From Trichosporon coremiiforme (Eukaryota; Basidiomycota; Tremellomycetes; Trichosporonales; Trichosporonaceae): a stretch of 64,000 bases of DNA. A program made the translations under genes and the position numbers. Under the pieces are notes generated by a model that was given only the letters and a program-made list of their open reading frames with translations, was not told where the DNA came from and did no database searches. Each line of letters begins with the position of its first letter. Position 1 is the stretch's first letter. Where the stretch lies: assembly GCA_039545355.1 (NCBI GenBank), contig BCJJ01000013.1, forward strand, positions 1 through 64,000, written 5' to 3'. Shown here piece after piece: positions 31,199 through 40,861 of this stretch.

Positions 31199-31864
31199 TT
31201 AGAAAGGCAGGCGACGGATCTCAGCGAGGGTGAATCCGTGCTTCTTGAGGTTCTCTGGCCGGAGGTCCTCGACCTCCTTGTCGAGGTGCTCGAAGAGGGG
31301 CTGGCGGAAAGAGTCGAGGATTGCGCGCAGTTCCTTGGCAGAGTACTTCTGAGGGTCGTCGAGACTCTCGCGGAGGAACTTGGAGTAGCGCTCGAGGCCG
31401 TCGTGGATCTGGTGGTGGTAGTCCTCGTGCTCGGCGTTGCGCGCGAAAGAGGGGTGCTTGTGCGCGAGCAGCGGGAAGATGTGCGCCTCCTCGATACGGT
31501 GGTGGTTGCCGAGATGGACGACGAGCCCGTAGCACTGCCGCAGGAAGGACGCGAGCGGCTTGTTGTCCAGGTCCTCGGCGTGCTGGTAAGCGTGATTGAA
31601 CTCCCACTTGTGGCTGTTGTGGAAGCCCGTCATGCCCTCGGAGGGCGCGCGCCAGGCTAGCTCCTCGGCAGAAGGAGACATGGCGAAGTGCGCCATGATC
31701 GTCTCCATGTCCATGCGGCGACGGGCTGCCGCGGTGTCGTTGGCGCTCGAGTTGTTGGCGCTGTTGTTGGTCGCAGAGGTGGTCATTCGTGCGATGTTTC
31801 TGGCTGTTTTGGGAGTGTTTCGAGTGATGCGTTTAGCGGTGTGTTGCGCAGCGATGCGGAACAT
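31199..31864 (-). CDS. Hemerythrin HHE-domain protein, probably mitochondrial
   Basis: A 221-residue single exon from the ATG at 31864. The first 27 residues are rich in Arg, Lys, Ala and Thr with no acidic residue ('MFRIAAQHTAKRITRNTPK'), a typical mitochondrial presequence; a second Met at residue 27 could give a shorter cytosolic form. The hemerythrin domain follows: 'FHNSHKWEFNHAYQHAEDL', 'LVVHLGNHHRIEEAHIFPLL' and 'EHEDYHHQIHDGLERY' carry the His and Glu ligands of a di-iron site. Such proteins bind oxygen or nitric oxide or act in iron-sulfur repair. It lies 400 bp downstream of the P450nor gene on the same strand, suggesting a shared role in nitrosative stress. Confidence 0.85.
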   Translation of the reverse strand: MFRIAAQHTAKRITRNTPKTARNIARMTTSATNNSANNSSANDTAAARRRMDMETIMAHFAMSPSAEELAWRAPSEGMTGFHNSHKWEFNHAYQHAEDLDNKPLASFLRQCYGLVVHLGNHHRIEEAHIFPLLAHKHPSFARNAEHEDYHHQIHDGLERYSKFLRESLDDPQKYSAKELRAILDSFRQPLFEHLDKEVEDLRPENLKKHGFTLAEIRRLPF

Positions 31865-31909
31865 GAAACTTTTGCAGAATCAAGAGGAGATTCTGAAACG
31901 AGCTCGGTT

Positions 31910-31917
31910 TTATATGC
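31910..31917 (-). promoter_or_regulatory. TATA box (ATATAAAA on minus)
   Basis: TTTTATAT on the plus strand gives ATATAAAA on the minus strand, about 47 bp before the hemerythrin ATG at 31864. Confidence 0.55.
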
Positions 31918-32261
31918 ATCGAAACATGAGTTCGGGGATGTTGGAGTGGATATTTGTCAGCCAAGGCCGAGGTGAAAATTGGCCGGAATATTCCCGAACA
32001 TAGAGTGATTTCAATGCTGACTAATCTTATCTCGGGCGTCTTTTGATCACCGAACACTGGCTACTCTTTAACCCGTCAGCCGTCTGCACCAGCGTTCGAC
32101 GAGCTTATCAGCATGCAAGGCGAACGTGCCTGATCGCGATCAACCTCTGTTCACAGTGCTGACCAAGCGAAACACATTCCGTTGCATTCTTGACTTCTTC
32201 CTATCGTGTCGTTTCAACTTCTTCCCTCTGGTTCCTAGTAAAAACAAAAACAGTTCATTGA

Positions 32262-33518
32262 CTACCACGTGACCGGGAGCTCAACGATTCCGACGTCCGT
32301 CTCCAGGGGGCTGTACTGAATGTCCTTGAGGGGAACGGCCGGCTTGAGGTTGGGCAGGCGCTTGTAAAGCGTCTCGAAGACAGCGATGAGCTCGGCCTTG
32401 GCGAGGTGCTCAGCGATGCAGCGGTGGGGGCCCCACCCGAACGCCAGCGGGTCCTTGTCAAACTTGCGGCGGATGTCGAACACGTCAGGGTCCGGGAACG
32501 CGTCCGCGTCGCGGTTGCCGCTGTAGTTGCTCGCGATGATGCCGTCGCCGGCCTTGATGGTTTGCCCACCGAGAACAATGTCCTCCATCGCGACGCGCTT
32601 CAGCGCCATAGCGCTAGCCGTGTGGTAACGGCACAGCTCCTGGACCATGTTGGCCGCGAGGCTGGGGTCCGCCTTGAGCAGAGCGAGCTGGTCGGGATAT
32701 TTGGCCATCGTCGCAACGCCGAGCGCAACCATGTTGACCATGGTTGCGTTGCCGGCGACGAGGAGGAGGAACGCGACCTGCACCGCGCTCGTGCGGTCGA
32801 GCTTGCCGTCCGCAATAGCCTTGCACAGGGTGCTGACAAGGTCGTCCTTGGGCTCCTCCATGCGCTTATCGACCAGTTTGCCGAGGTAGTCGAGCAGACC
32901 GGCTGCGGCGGCGCTGGCCTCACGGGCGGTCGACGAGCCGTTCGTGCGGATCGCGTTCTGCCGAGTGAGGAACTCGAGGTCCTTAAACGGCACGCCCAGG
33001 ATCGTGTAGATGACGTAGGAGGGCACGACCAGCGCGAACTCGGACACGAAGTCGGCGGGCTGTTCTTTTGCCGCCAAGTTGTCGAGGGTCTCGTTGATGA
33101 CACTCTGGATGTATGGCTTGAGCTTCTCGACGTGCTCGGGGGTGAAGAAGGGCTCGACGATGGAGCGCTGCGCCATGTGCTGCGGCGGGTCCATGTCGAC
33201 GAACGTCGGCTGCGCTTTCGCGGCTGCCTTACCGCCGGCGTTGAGCTCGGGGAAGCCGGGGCGGGTGCGGACCTTGGACAGGCGCGGGTCGGTCGAGACC
33301 TGGATCACATCGTCGTACTTGGTGACGAGCCAGGCGAGGGAACCGTCGTACAGCTGCACCTGGGAGACGGGGTTGGTCGCGCGGAGAGTAGCGAACTCGG
33401 CGGGAGGCTCCATGCCGCTAGCCCGGGCAAAGGGAAACTTGGGCGCGAACGCCATGCTGGAGAGCCCGCGGGTTAGAGGGCGGAGGTGGGCGAATGGGCG
33501 AATGCGAGTGAGAGACAT
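32262..33518 (-). CDS. Cytochrome P450 nitric oxide reductase (P450nor, CYP55 family)
   Basis: A 418-residue intronless frame. CYP55 enzymes take electrons directly from NAD(P)H and reduce two NO to N2O, the last step of fungal denitrification. Family-specific features: '[22 protein letters not shown]' (I helix; the family has Ala-Gly-Asn where other P450s have an acid-alcohol pair), '[15 protein letters not shown]', '[19 protein letters not shown]' and the heme loop '[18 protein letters not shown]' with the axial Cys. The first 21 residues ('[21 protein letters not shown]') are basic and Ser-rich, and a second Met follows at 22. Known CYP55 genes yield mitochondrial and cytosolic forms from such paired starts. 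The hemerythrin gene lies just downstream on the same strand. Confidence 0.96.
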   Translation of the reverse strand: MSLTRIRPFAHLRPLTRGLSSMAFAPKFPFARASGMEPPAEFATLRATNPVSQVQLYDGSLAWLVTKYDDVIQVSTDPRLSKVRTRPGFPELNAGGKAAAKAQPTFVDMDPPQHMAQRSIVEPFFTPEHVEKLKPYIQSVINETLDNLAAKEQPADFVSEFALVVPSYVIYTILGVPFKDLEFLTRQNAIRTNGSSTAREASAAAAGLLDYLGKLVDKRMEEPKDDLVSTLCKAIADGKLDRTSAVQVAFLLLVAGNATMVNMVALGVATMAKYPDQLALLKADPSLAANMVQELCRYHTASAMALKRVAMEDIVLGGQTIKAGDGIIASNYSGNRDADAFPDPDVFDIRRKFDKDPLAFGWGPHRCIAEHLAKAELIAVFETLYKRLPNLKPAVPLKDIQYSPLETDVGIVELPVTW

Positions 33519-33919
33519 TGTGCGTTGTGCGTTGCACTTGACGTGCTGTAGAGCGCTGCTTTTACTGCTTTTATTTATGCATTCACACGGCCTCTGGCAT
33601 GAGTGTCATGGATGCATCAGTCAGCTGCGGAAGAGCTCGCACATGACGACGTTGTCTCACGACGAGGCGCTTCGTGAGAAAGGCACGACACTGGGTGCGC
33701 CATGGCAGATCTGGGTGTTGCAACTTTCCGACATCCGGAAAACTGGGTCAGCCTCATCTCGCACCTCGCAGCTCGGGCATCTATTCCACATCATCGGCAA
33801 CCTTCGCTCATCTCGGTGGGCAACGGCTTCCGGACAATTGGCAATCGCCTCAACGCTGAATCATGGCCATACTGATACATGTTTGTCTAGTGTCCATTGT
33901 CTATTGTCTATTGTCTATG

Positions 33920-35584
33920 TTACAGGTTCGCGGACCCCAGGGCAGCCTCGAGCTCGGCCTGTGCCCGCACGCGCAGCTCTTTTCTCAGGATCTTGCCCGC
34001 CGCGCTCTTCGGCACCTGGTCAATGATGACGACTCCTCCGCGCAGGCGCTTGTGGTTTGCAGCCTGGGCAGCGACCCAGGCGGCGACGTTACGCGCGAGA
34101 GCGGCAGTCTCGGCGCCCTCACGGGCGACAATGTACGCCCGTGGGAGTTCCGTCGCCTGGCTCGCGTCGTAGACTCCGACAACGCCCGCGTCGATGACAT
34201 CAGGGTGGAGGAGGAGGAGCGCCTCGAGCTCCGCCGGCGGGACCTGGAACCCCTTGTACTTGATGAGTTCCTTGACGCGGTCGACAATCGTGTACCACCC
34301 GTCAGCGTCGCGGACCGCAATGTCGCCCGTCTGGTACCAGTTCCCCGGGGCGATGGCCTTGCGCGTCGCTTCTCGGTTCTTCAGGTATCCCTTCATAACG
34401 GTCGGGCCGCGAACCCAGATCTCCCCACGCTCGCCGGCGGGCACGTCGACGCCGTCAGCGATCAGTCGCGCCTCGTAGTTTGGCAGGAGCTTGCCGCACG
34501 TCGCGACCGCGCCCGGGCGCGCAGCGAACTCGTCCGCCCGCGCAGTGCACACGACGGGCGAAGTCTCGGTGATGCCGTACGCCTGGATGATGACGACGCC
34601 GGGGAGGAGCTTGCCAAAGGCGTCGGCGATCTCGCCGCCGAGCGGCGCAGCGCCAGACGTGATCGTCTCGAGCGAGGAGAGGTCGTACTTGCGCACGTTG
34701 GGGGAGTTGAGGAGCGTCAGGATGATCGGCGGCACGAACAGCGCATGCGTGACGCGGAAGCGCTGGATTGCCTCTAGGGCGGGAATCTCCTGGAACCGCG
34801 GAAGGATGACGACGGGGCAGCCTTGCGCGATCGTTTGCAGGAAGACCATGCCGAGCCCATAAATGTGCGAGAAGGGGAGGACGCCCAGCACGACGTCGTG
34901 CCCGGACCGGATCTGCCGCGCGCCCACGTTCAGCGCCTGCAGCTCAGACGTCGAGTTGTAGTGCGTCGTCTCCACGCCCTTCGGAAGCCCCGTCGTGCCA
35001 GACGAGTAGCACAGCCAGGCCGTTGCGTGACTCCGCTCGCCGTCGAAGAACTCCTCGAGCGGCTCACCGGTGATCTCGGTCACGGAGCGGTGAGAGCCGG
35101 CGACGGGTGTTTTCGAGAGGAGGATGACGCGCTCCGGCGGGAAATCGCGCTCAAGCAGCGGCCGAGCCTCGTTGAAGCGTCCGAGGAGTGCCTCGTCCAC
35201 GAAGGCGATCTGAGCGCCCGAGTTGTTGATCTGGTGCGCGAGCTCCTTGGGTGAGTACGCGACATTGGCGGGCGAGACGGTCAGGCCGCCAGCCATGCAG
35301 CCGTACACTGCCTTGGCCCACTCGAGCGAGTTGACGCCCCACAGAAGCGCGACGTCCTCGCGGTCGAGGCCGAGCTGGCGGAGTCCACCGGCGAGGCGGG
35401 TCGCGCCATCGCGCAGGTCGCCGCGGGTCAGCACCCGCCCGTCGAGTCCGTCAATGTACGCAGGGAGGGCGGGGTCGAAGCGCTCGAGCGGCGACTGGCC
35501 GTCGACGGCGGGGAAAAGGTAGTGGAAGACGGAGCACGTCGGCAGCGGCGGTGCGGGATAGTCGGACTTGTAGATTGTGGGCAT
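33920..35584 (-). CDS. 4-coumarate:CoA-ligase-like acyl-CoA synthetase (paralogue A)
   Basis: 554 residues from the ATG at 35584; a start at 35605 would add seven residues. ANL-superfamily motifs are clear: 'CYSSGTTGLPKGV' (ATP-binding P-loop), 'YGITETSP', 'YQTGDIAVRDADGWYTIVDRVKELIKYKGFQV' and the C-terminal catalytic Lys in 'KSAAGKILRKEL'. It activates a carboxylic acid as acyl-AMP and transfers it to CoA; substrate could be an aromatic acid or medium-chain fatty acid. The C-terminus SANL is not a good PTS1, unlike the related gene at 59890. Single exon, whereas the paralogue has one intron. It starts a run of three same-strand genes with P450nor and hemerythrin, but with separate intergenic spaces of about 400 bp. 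Confidence 0.92.
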   Translation of the reverse strand: MPTIYKSDYPAPPLPTCSVFHYLFPAVDGQSPLERFDPALPAYIDGLDGRVLTRGDLRDGATRLAGGLRQLGLDREDVALLWGVNSLEWAKAVYGCMAGGLTVSPANVAYSPKELAHQINNSGAQIAFVDEALLGRFNEARPLLERDFPPERVILLSKTPVAGSHRSVTEITGEPLEEFFDGERSHATAWLCYSSGTTGLPKGVETTHYNSTSELQALNVGARQIRSGHDVVLGVLPFSHIYGLGMVFLQTIAQGCPVVILPRFQEIPALEAIQRFRVTHALFVPPIILTLLNSPNVRKYDLSSLETITSGAAPLGGEIADAFGKLLPGVVIIQAYGITETSPVVCTARADEFAARPGAVATCGKLLPNYEARLIADGVDVPAGERGEIWVRGPTVMKGYLKNREATRKAIAPGNWYQTGDIAVRDADGWYTIVDRVKELIKYKGFQVPPAELEALLLLHPDVIDAGVVGVYDASQATELPRAYIVAREGAETAALARNVAAWVAAQAANHKRLRGGVVIIDQVPKSAAGKILRKELRVRAQAELEAALGSANL

Positions 35585-37356
35585 CGTGTGTGGACCTGTG
35601 TGCATAGGGTGTCCTCATCTCATGCTGCGCACGACTTTTATACATGGCTGCTGCTGGATACTTGCCCGCTGTCCGCTGTCTGTGCTCGTCGGACAATTCC
35701 ACTGATCACGCCTTGATAACACCATCAGCACCAGCGAAGCTCGGAATGAGCGCGGTGCAGACGGGGCTCCCATTGGCGGGCCCCGGACTCGGCGTCGACG
35801 CGGCGTCGTCTGGGCGTCGATGGCCTCCGAGGTCGGCACCGCGGTCGAATCAAACAACGTCGACAAGAGCACGCAACTGCAAACGACCGAGTCGAAGCTC
35901 AGGTCACGTGATGCGCGACCGTCAAGCACTCGCACCATGTAACAACTCTGACGTGGGGTCGTGAAACGTCGCATCGCGTTGTCGCATCGTACAACCGTGC
36001 TAGCAGACCGCGCAATGGTCCTTCTCCCACGCAACGGCGACTATTCTGAGATGAAGACGCCCGCAAGAGGTGCATAAGACGTTGCAATCCGTGCCCGCTG
36101 CCCCCCCCGAGTTCCTGGTTCCTCTCGTGGTCCATACCTGCGGAACGTTGCATGTGTTGTTCCTGACACGACGCCTGTGACTACCTGGGCACTACCACGT
36201 ACCCCGTCCCACCTGACATGCCATCCCACGACGACGTACGTCCGTTGCATCCCCCATCCCCCGAATAGACACGCCCAGGTCACCTGGACGTGCTCTGTCG
36301 GCCCGTCGAAGTGGGGCAGTGCGAACAAGAACATCAATGAGAACGTCGCAAGTCTGGGAGCCCCCCAATCCTACTCCCATCCCTGCAAGCGTGCGACCGA
36401 GATGTCCCACCCGAGACAACTCGTAATTTCAGGCGTTCAAACACGTCCATGGGAGGATCCCCCCTGTATGAGAGCACGACTGCACGACCCCAATCTTTCA
36501 ACAATGTAGTGCCGGCGGGACCCCCCCCCCCCCCCTCCCTAGCACCCGAAACGCGCACCCAGACTGAACAGCCGTGTGGCAGCATGGCCGCTGACGGCAC
36601 GGTCGTAAACGTCGCAATGGAGCTCTAACACACAGGACGGGTCATGGGCGACCCCAACGAGAGAACGACCCTGCAACTCTCATATCGCACGAGCGTTACG
36701 GGTGCGCGCCGCCTTGCAGTGGGTCCCTCGGTCGCACCCAGGGTCTGCAACAAGTCATTAAGAGATGTTCACGTACTTCAGGGGATTTCAGACGACTTGC
36801 ACAGTCGGCCCGGCGGGCTGGGACATTGGGCGTGCATTTGGTCACTGCGACGCACTACGGAGGGCCACGAACGGGCGTGGCGGCTGTGGCCGATCGTACT
36901 CTTGTGCTATCCTGGCGCCCAGACTTTATTTGCCGGTAATCTTCTCAAGCTTACAGCAGTACTCCTGTCTCTCCTGCAACATTGCAGCACCAGGATCCCA
37001 GGACCAAGCCCGTGCCTGCGGATGTCGGTCGTTCACCCTTCAGAGAACGAGCGTAGCCCCGTTCATTGATTGAACCTTGCCGTCGCAGGCCACACCAGGA
37101 CTTCTGTCGTCGGCCCACAGCCGCAGTCCTCGACCTTGCCCTCGTCGTCGGCACTCGTCGTTGGCAATGCGCTGCAGGAGTTGCACTGGAGAAGGTCAGG
37201 TGCCAAGCTAAGGGCGGTGGTCCTTCGTATTTCGCCAGCGAAGCCTTAGACGTCAAACCTGGGACGGATCTTGGACGAGCCTGGGTTAAACCTCGGGACA
37301 GGCAGCCATAGAGGGTCCTTTCGGATTGGCAGGATCTCGCCGAACTCGCGCAGGCG
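35585..37356. other. Long divergent intergenic region, no gene recognised
   Basis: About 1.8 kb between the divergent acyl-CoA synthetase and PLP-enzyme genes. It contains a run of 16 C at about 36517-36532. No open frame carries recognisable motifs. A regulatory role is likely from position only. Confidence 0.5.
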
Positions 37357-37363
37357 TATAAAT
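37357..37363 (+). promoter_or_regulatory. TATA box (TATAAAT)
   Basis: TATAAAT lies 54 bp before the ATG at 37417, the same spacing seen for other TATA boxes in this window. Confidence 0.6.
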
Positions 37364-37416
37364 AACGACGTGGGCGGGATACTGCGCTCTGCAAGCACCA
37401 AACACCAAAGCACATC

Positions 37417-39630
37417 ATGTTCTCTCGATCTCGGAAGGAGAAGAGCGAGTCCCCGTTGATCGCCTCGATCCGGGACAGCACCATCGGTCACCGCACCCGC
37501 ATCGACGGGACGCACTACCAGGTTCCTCTGCTGCACGCCGACTCGACGGCGTCGGGTACGACGCTGCTGGGTCTCGAGGAGATGCTCGTGCTGGGCGTCA
37601 TGCCGACGTACGCGAACACGCACTCGGAGGCGTCGTGGACGGCTCAGCAGACGACGCGGTTCCGCGAGGATTCCCGGGCGTGGATCAAGCAGTCTGTCGG
37701 CGCAGGCGAGGGCACGTCTCTCATCTTCTGTGGGTCCGGCACGACAGCCGCCGTCGACAAGCTGATCGCTATGATCGGGCTCCGCATCCCCTCCCAACTC
37801 GACGCTCGCTACGGCTTCGACAGCCAGATTCCCCCCCATGACCGCCCCGTCGTCTTCATCGGTCCCTACGAGCACCACTCGAACGACCTCCCCTGGCGCG
37901 CCACCATCGCCGATGTCGTCCCCATCCCCGAGGATGCGCGGGGCAACATTGACGCAGCCGAGCTAGAGCGTCAGCTCGTCCGCTACGCCGACCGGCCCCT
38001 CAAGATCGGCTCCTTCTCCGCAACCTCGAACGTGACCGGCATCATCAGCGACATGCAGGTGCTGACGGCGCTGCTGAAGGCGCACAGCGCGTATGCGTGC
38101 TGGGACTGCGCCGCGGCGGCGCCGCATCTCCCAGTGTCGGTCGGCGAGGCCGACGCCCTCTTCATCTCGCCGCACAAGCTGCCGGGCGGCACGGGCACGC
38201 CGGGCGTGCTGATCGTACGGGATGCGTTCGTGCGGCGCGCGGACCTGGCGGGCGTGCTCCCCGCCGTCCCCGGAGGCGGGACCGTGGACTTTGTCAGCCC
38301 CGATGTCGTCGACTACACCTCCTCCCTCGAGCACAGGGAGGAGGGCGGCACGCCCGCCATCCTCGAGAGTATCCGAGCAGGGCTTGCTTTCCGGCTGCGC
38401 GACGCTGTCGGCGCCGCCACGATCCAAAGGCGCGAACGGCACTTCGTCCAGCGCGCCCTTGCTGCCTGGCGCCAGGTACCTCAGATCCAGATCCTGCGCG
38501 ACACGGGCGCAGAGCGCGTCAGCACCGTCTCGTTCATACTGGCCTACAGCCGTGGTCAGCTCGTGCATCACAACTTTGTCGTCGCGCTCCTGAACGACCT
38601 CTTCGGTATCCAGGCTCGGTCGGGGTGCTCCTGCACCGGGCCCTATGGGCATCTGCTGTTGTCGTACACCAAGGCGCAGAGCGAGGCGATCCGCCACCCC
38701 GTCCTGCAAGGATACGAAGGCATCAAGCCGGGCTGGGTCCGCATCTCGTTCAACTACCTGCACTCGGACGAGGAGGTGGACTACATCATCGCTGCAGTGC
38801 GCCTAATCGCGATGCTGGGGCACAACCTCCTGCCAGACTACCGGTTCGACTCCGAGGCGGGGTCGTGGGTGTGCGCCGCTTCTCCGCGCCGCCCCCTCGG
38901 GCTCGAGGACCTGTGGTTGCGGTTCGGTGCGCAGACGCGACTTCAGACGGGCGCAAAGCTCAAGGCCAAGCTGGCGCAAAGCTACATGAAGCGACCGCTG
39001 AAGAGCTACCTCGACAAGGCGGAGCGAGTCATGCAGCGCGCAGCCGAGCGTCGCGAGAAGCCCTTCTATCCCCCCGGCAAGGTGCCGAACGTGACCGAGG
39101 AGTTCAACAAGCAGCGCTGGTTCCCCCTCCCTGTCCGATCGATGGACACGACGCCCGCCGCCGTCGCCAAGGCGAGTGCGTCCGCGAAGCGCAAGTCGCT
39201 CATCAAGCTCCCTCAACCGCCGATCTCCAGGGAGGAGAAGCAGAAGCAGCTCCAGGTCCTGAAGAACCAGAGGAGCCAGCCGAGCCTCAAGAGCCCGCGC
39301 AGCCCGCGCAGCCCGCAGAGCCAGCAGAGCCACCACGCCCTGTCGCACAGCCTGTCCATGTCCTCGCTCGCGCTGACGGACACGCCGGATCTCGCGGGCA
39401 TGTCGTCGGTCACGCTGTGGCCGGTCGAGCCAACGACGCCGGCCCTGAGTCCCACGATCGAGTTGGACGAGGACGACCTGATCCTCGTCACGCCGCAGGA
39501 CGAGCGCCCGCCCTTCACTCCGCTCGTCATCAATGCGCCGATCGAGTACAGCAAGAATCCAAAGGAGCCCGAGCACATGCCGCTGCGCTTCGTGCCGCTC
39601 GTCGTCAACACGCCCATCGTTTACTCGTAG
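37417..39630 (+). CDS. Class V aminotransferase/cysteine-desulfurase-like PLP enzyme with long C-terminal tail
   Basis: 737 residues in one exon. The fold-type I PLP core spans about residues 25-480: 'SLIFCGSGTTAAVDKLIAM', 'VVFIGPYEHHSNDLPWR', 'IGSFSATSNVTGIISDMQVL', 'YACWDCAAAAPHLPVSV' (Asp for the pyridine nitrogen), then 'DALFISPHKLPGGTGTPGVLI' with the Schiff-base Lys near residue 253, and 'ARSGCSCTGPYG' with a Cys-rich loop in the position of the desulfurase Cys. Substrate is not known. The last 200 residues are basic and then Ser/Pro-rich and likely disordered; at the very end a motif 'PLVINAPIEYS' recurs as 'PLVVNTPIVYS'. The tail is not part of ordinary desulfurases. Confidence 0.85.
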   Translation: MFSRSRKEKSESPLIASIRDSTIGHRTRIDGTHYQVPLLHADSTASGTTLLGLEEMLVLGVMPTYANTHSEASWTAQQTTRFREDSRAWIKQSVGAGEGTSLIFCGSGTTAAVDKLIAMIGLRIPSQLDARYGFDSQIPPHDRPVVFIGPYEHHSNDLPWRATIADVVPIPEDARGNIDAAELERQLVRYADRPLKIGSFSATSNVTGIISDMQVLTALLKAHSAYACWDCAAAAPHLPVSVGEADALFISPHKLPGGTGTPGVLIVRDAFVRRADLAGVLPAVPGGGTVDFVSPDVVDYTSSLEHREEGGTPAILESIRAGLAFRLRDAVGAATIQRRERHFVQRALAAWRQVPQIQILRDTGAERVSTVSFILAYSRGQLVHHNFVVALLNDLFGIQARSGCSCTGPYGHLLLSYTKAQSEAIRHPVLQGYEGIKPGWVRISFNYLHSDEEVDYIIAAVRLIAMLGHNLLPDYRFDSEAGSWVCAASPRRPLGLEDLWLRFGAQTRLQTGAKLKAKLAQSYMKRPLKSYLDKAERVMQRAAERREKPFYPPGKVPNVTEEFNKQRWFPLPVRSMDTTPAAVAKASASAKRKSLIKLPQPPISREEKQKQLQVLKNQRSQPSLKSPRSPRSPQSQQSHHALSHSLSMSSLALTDTPDLAGMSSVTLWPVEPTTPALSPTIELDEDDLILVTPQDERPPFTPLVINAPIEYSKNPKEPEHMPLRFVPLVVNTPIVYS

Positions 39631-40861
39631 TTGCAGTTGGTAGCAGTATGCTTAGTGATCGAAAGCTTGCAAACTTTGGAGCCCTGCAGTCAGGCTGGGG
39701 TCAGCAGGCACACATACTCCAGACCCGCCGAACCCCAACACAGGTCGAAAAGTCGGGATGCAAGTCAGGATCAGAACTGAAGGGCCTTGGCCTTGGGCAC
39801 AACTGGCCGTCACGCCCGTTGAATGGGAGCTTAAACCTTGGGAATCGTTGGAATGGTTGGGTGTCAGCGGTCAGAAGGGTCCCTTGGCCGTGAGAAAGAG
39901 GCTTTTGGCTGCGTGCTCTTTTGTGTTCTCGGTGGGGTTTTCTGGGAACGGAGCGCAAACTCTAACAAATCCCAACTGTCCCCTCAAGATGCCCGCCCTT
40001 GTGCCTCGACCCGCGGTCCGACGGAGTGGAGTGTCGGGTGTAGGGGGTCGACACGGAGTGAAAGGCGTCTCCGTACCATGTGGCCTCCACGCGCCGCGGG
40101 ACACCAGATGAAATATCCAGGGTACGTCATGAGGTCATGATCGTCATCGACTTTTGACTTTCTCCATCCTTGGGGCCAGATAAAAACGTCGATGGAGGAT
40201 GAGATCTCGCGGCGCATTCCCCTGATGTAAGCATATGTGAGCCTGGGATCTCCTCTTGATCGAGCATTCCCGCGCCCCGGCTGTGTACCTACTCGTATGA
40301 GCCGCCCTCGAGGTCCTGCCCAACGTCAGCCGCACGTCCGTCGATCCCCCTGACGTTTCGAGGAAGAGAGCGATCTGCGGATATGCTTGACACAGTCTGA
40401 CAGCCAGCGGCGATCACTGATAAGGAAGGATCTTCTAGCCGATGGCACTTTCTAGACGCTCTCCCCATAAGCTCAAGTCTCGGACTTACGTACTGCATCG
40501 AGCTATGCGCTCGGTTGGGTAGCCTTGGCCGGACCCGGCGCATTCCTGCGTCGTGCGCCGATGACGAGGGACTATTAAGTATGGGGCACGAGGTGCTCGT
40601 GTTTCCCGAAGCAGAGACAAAAACACCGCCGCGCAGCTCCACCAGGCCCGGACCGATGACGACAGCGCCGGGGTGCCAAGTGGACACCGCAGCAAGCGCG
40701 CGAGCGCAGCGAGTCCCAGCACTTTGTCTTTTTCCCCTCAGATATGCTGTGCCCGTTGCCGCCCAGCGCCGCTGCATGCTGCGTTCCAGTTGTTATTAAA
40801 GCCAAGTGACCAGCCCTCCCGCTCCCCGTCGTCGAGCTGCAAATTTCCATACCCCCCTCAC
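39631..40861. other. Intergenic upstream of the trehalase gene
   Basis: About 1.2 kb of mixed sequence with no recognised gene. The open frame of the trehalase extends upstream to 40673 but the extra residues show no conservation and the signal peptide begins at 40862. Confidence 0.5.

Noticed and set aside
33920..33931. PTS1 at the end of acyl-CoA synthetase A (SANL)
   Set aside because: The second-to-last residue is Asn, not Lys, Arg or His; ANL is not an accepted PTS1, so peroxisomal import is not claimed.
38097..39893. 598-codon plus-strand frame overlapping the PLP enzyme
   Set aside because: Arg/Ala/Pro-rich shifted-frame shadow; the other frame holds clear PLP-enzyme motifs.
40673..40861. 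N-terminal extension of the trehalase frame
   Set aside because: Residues before 40862 are not family-like, and the ATG at 40862 starts a proper signal peptide.
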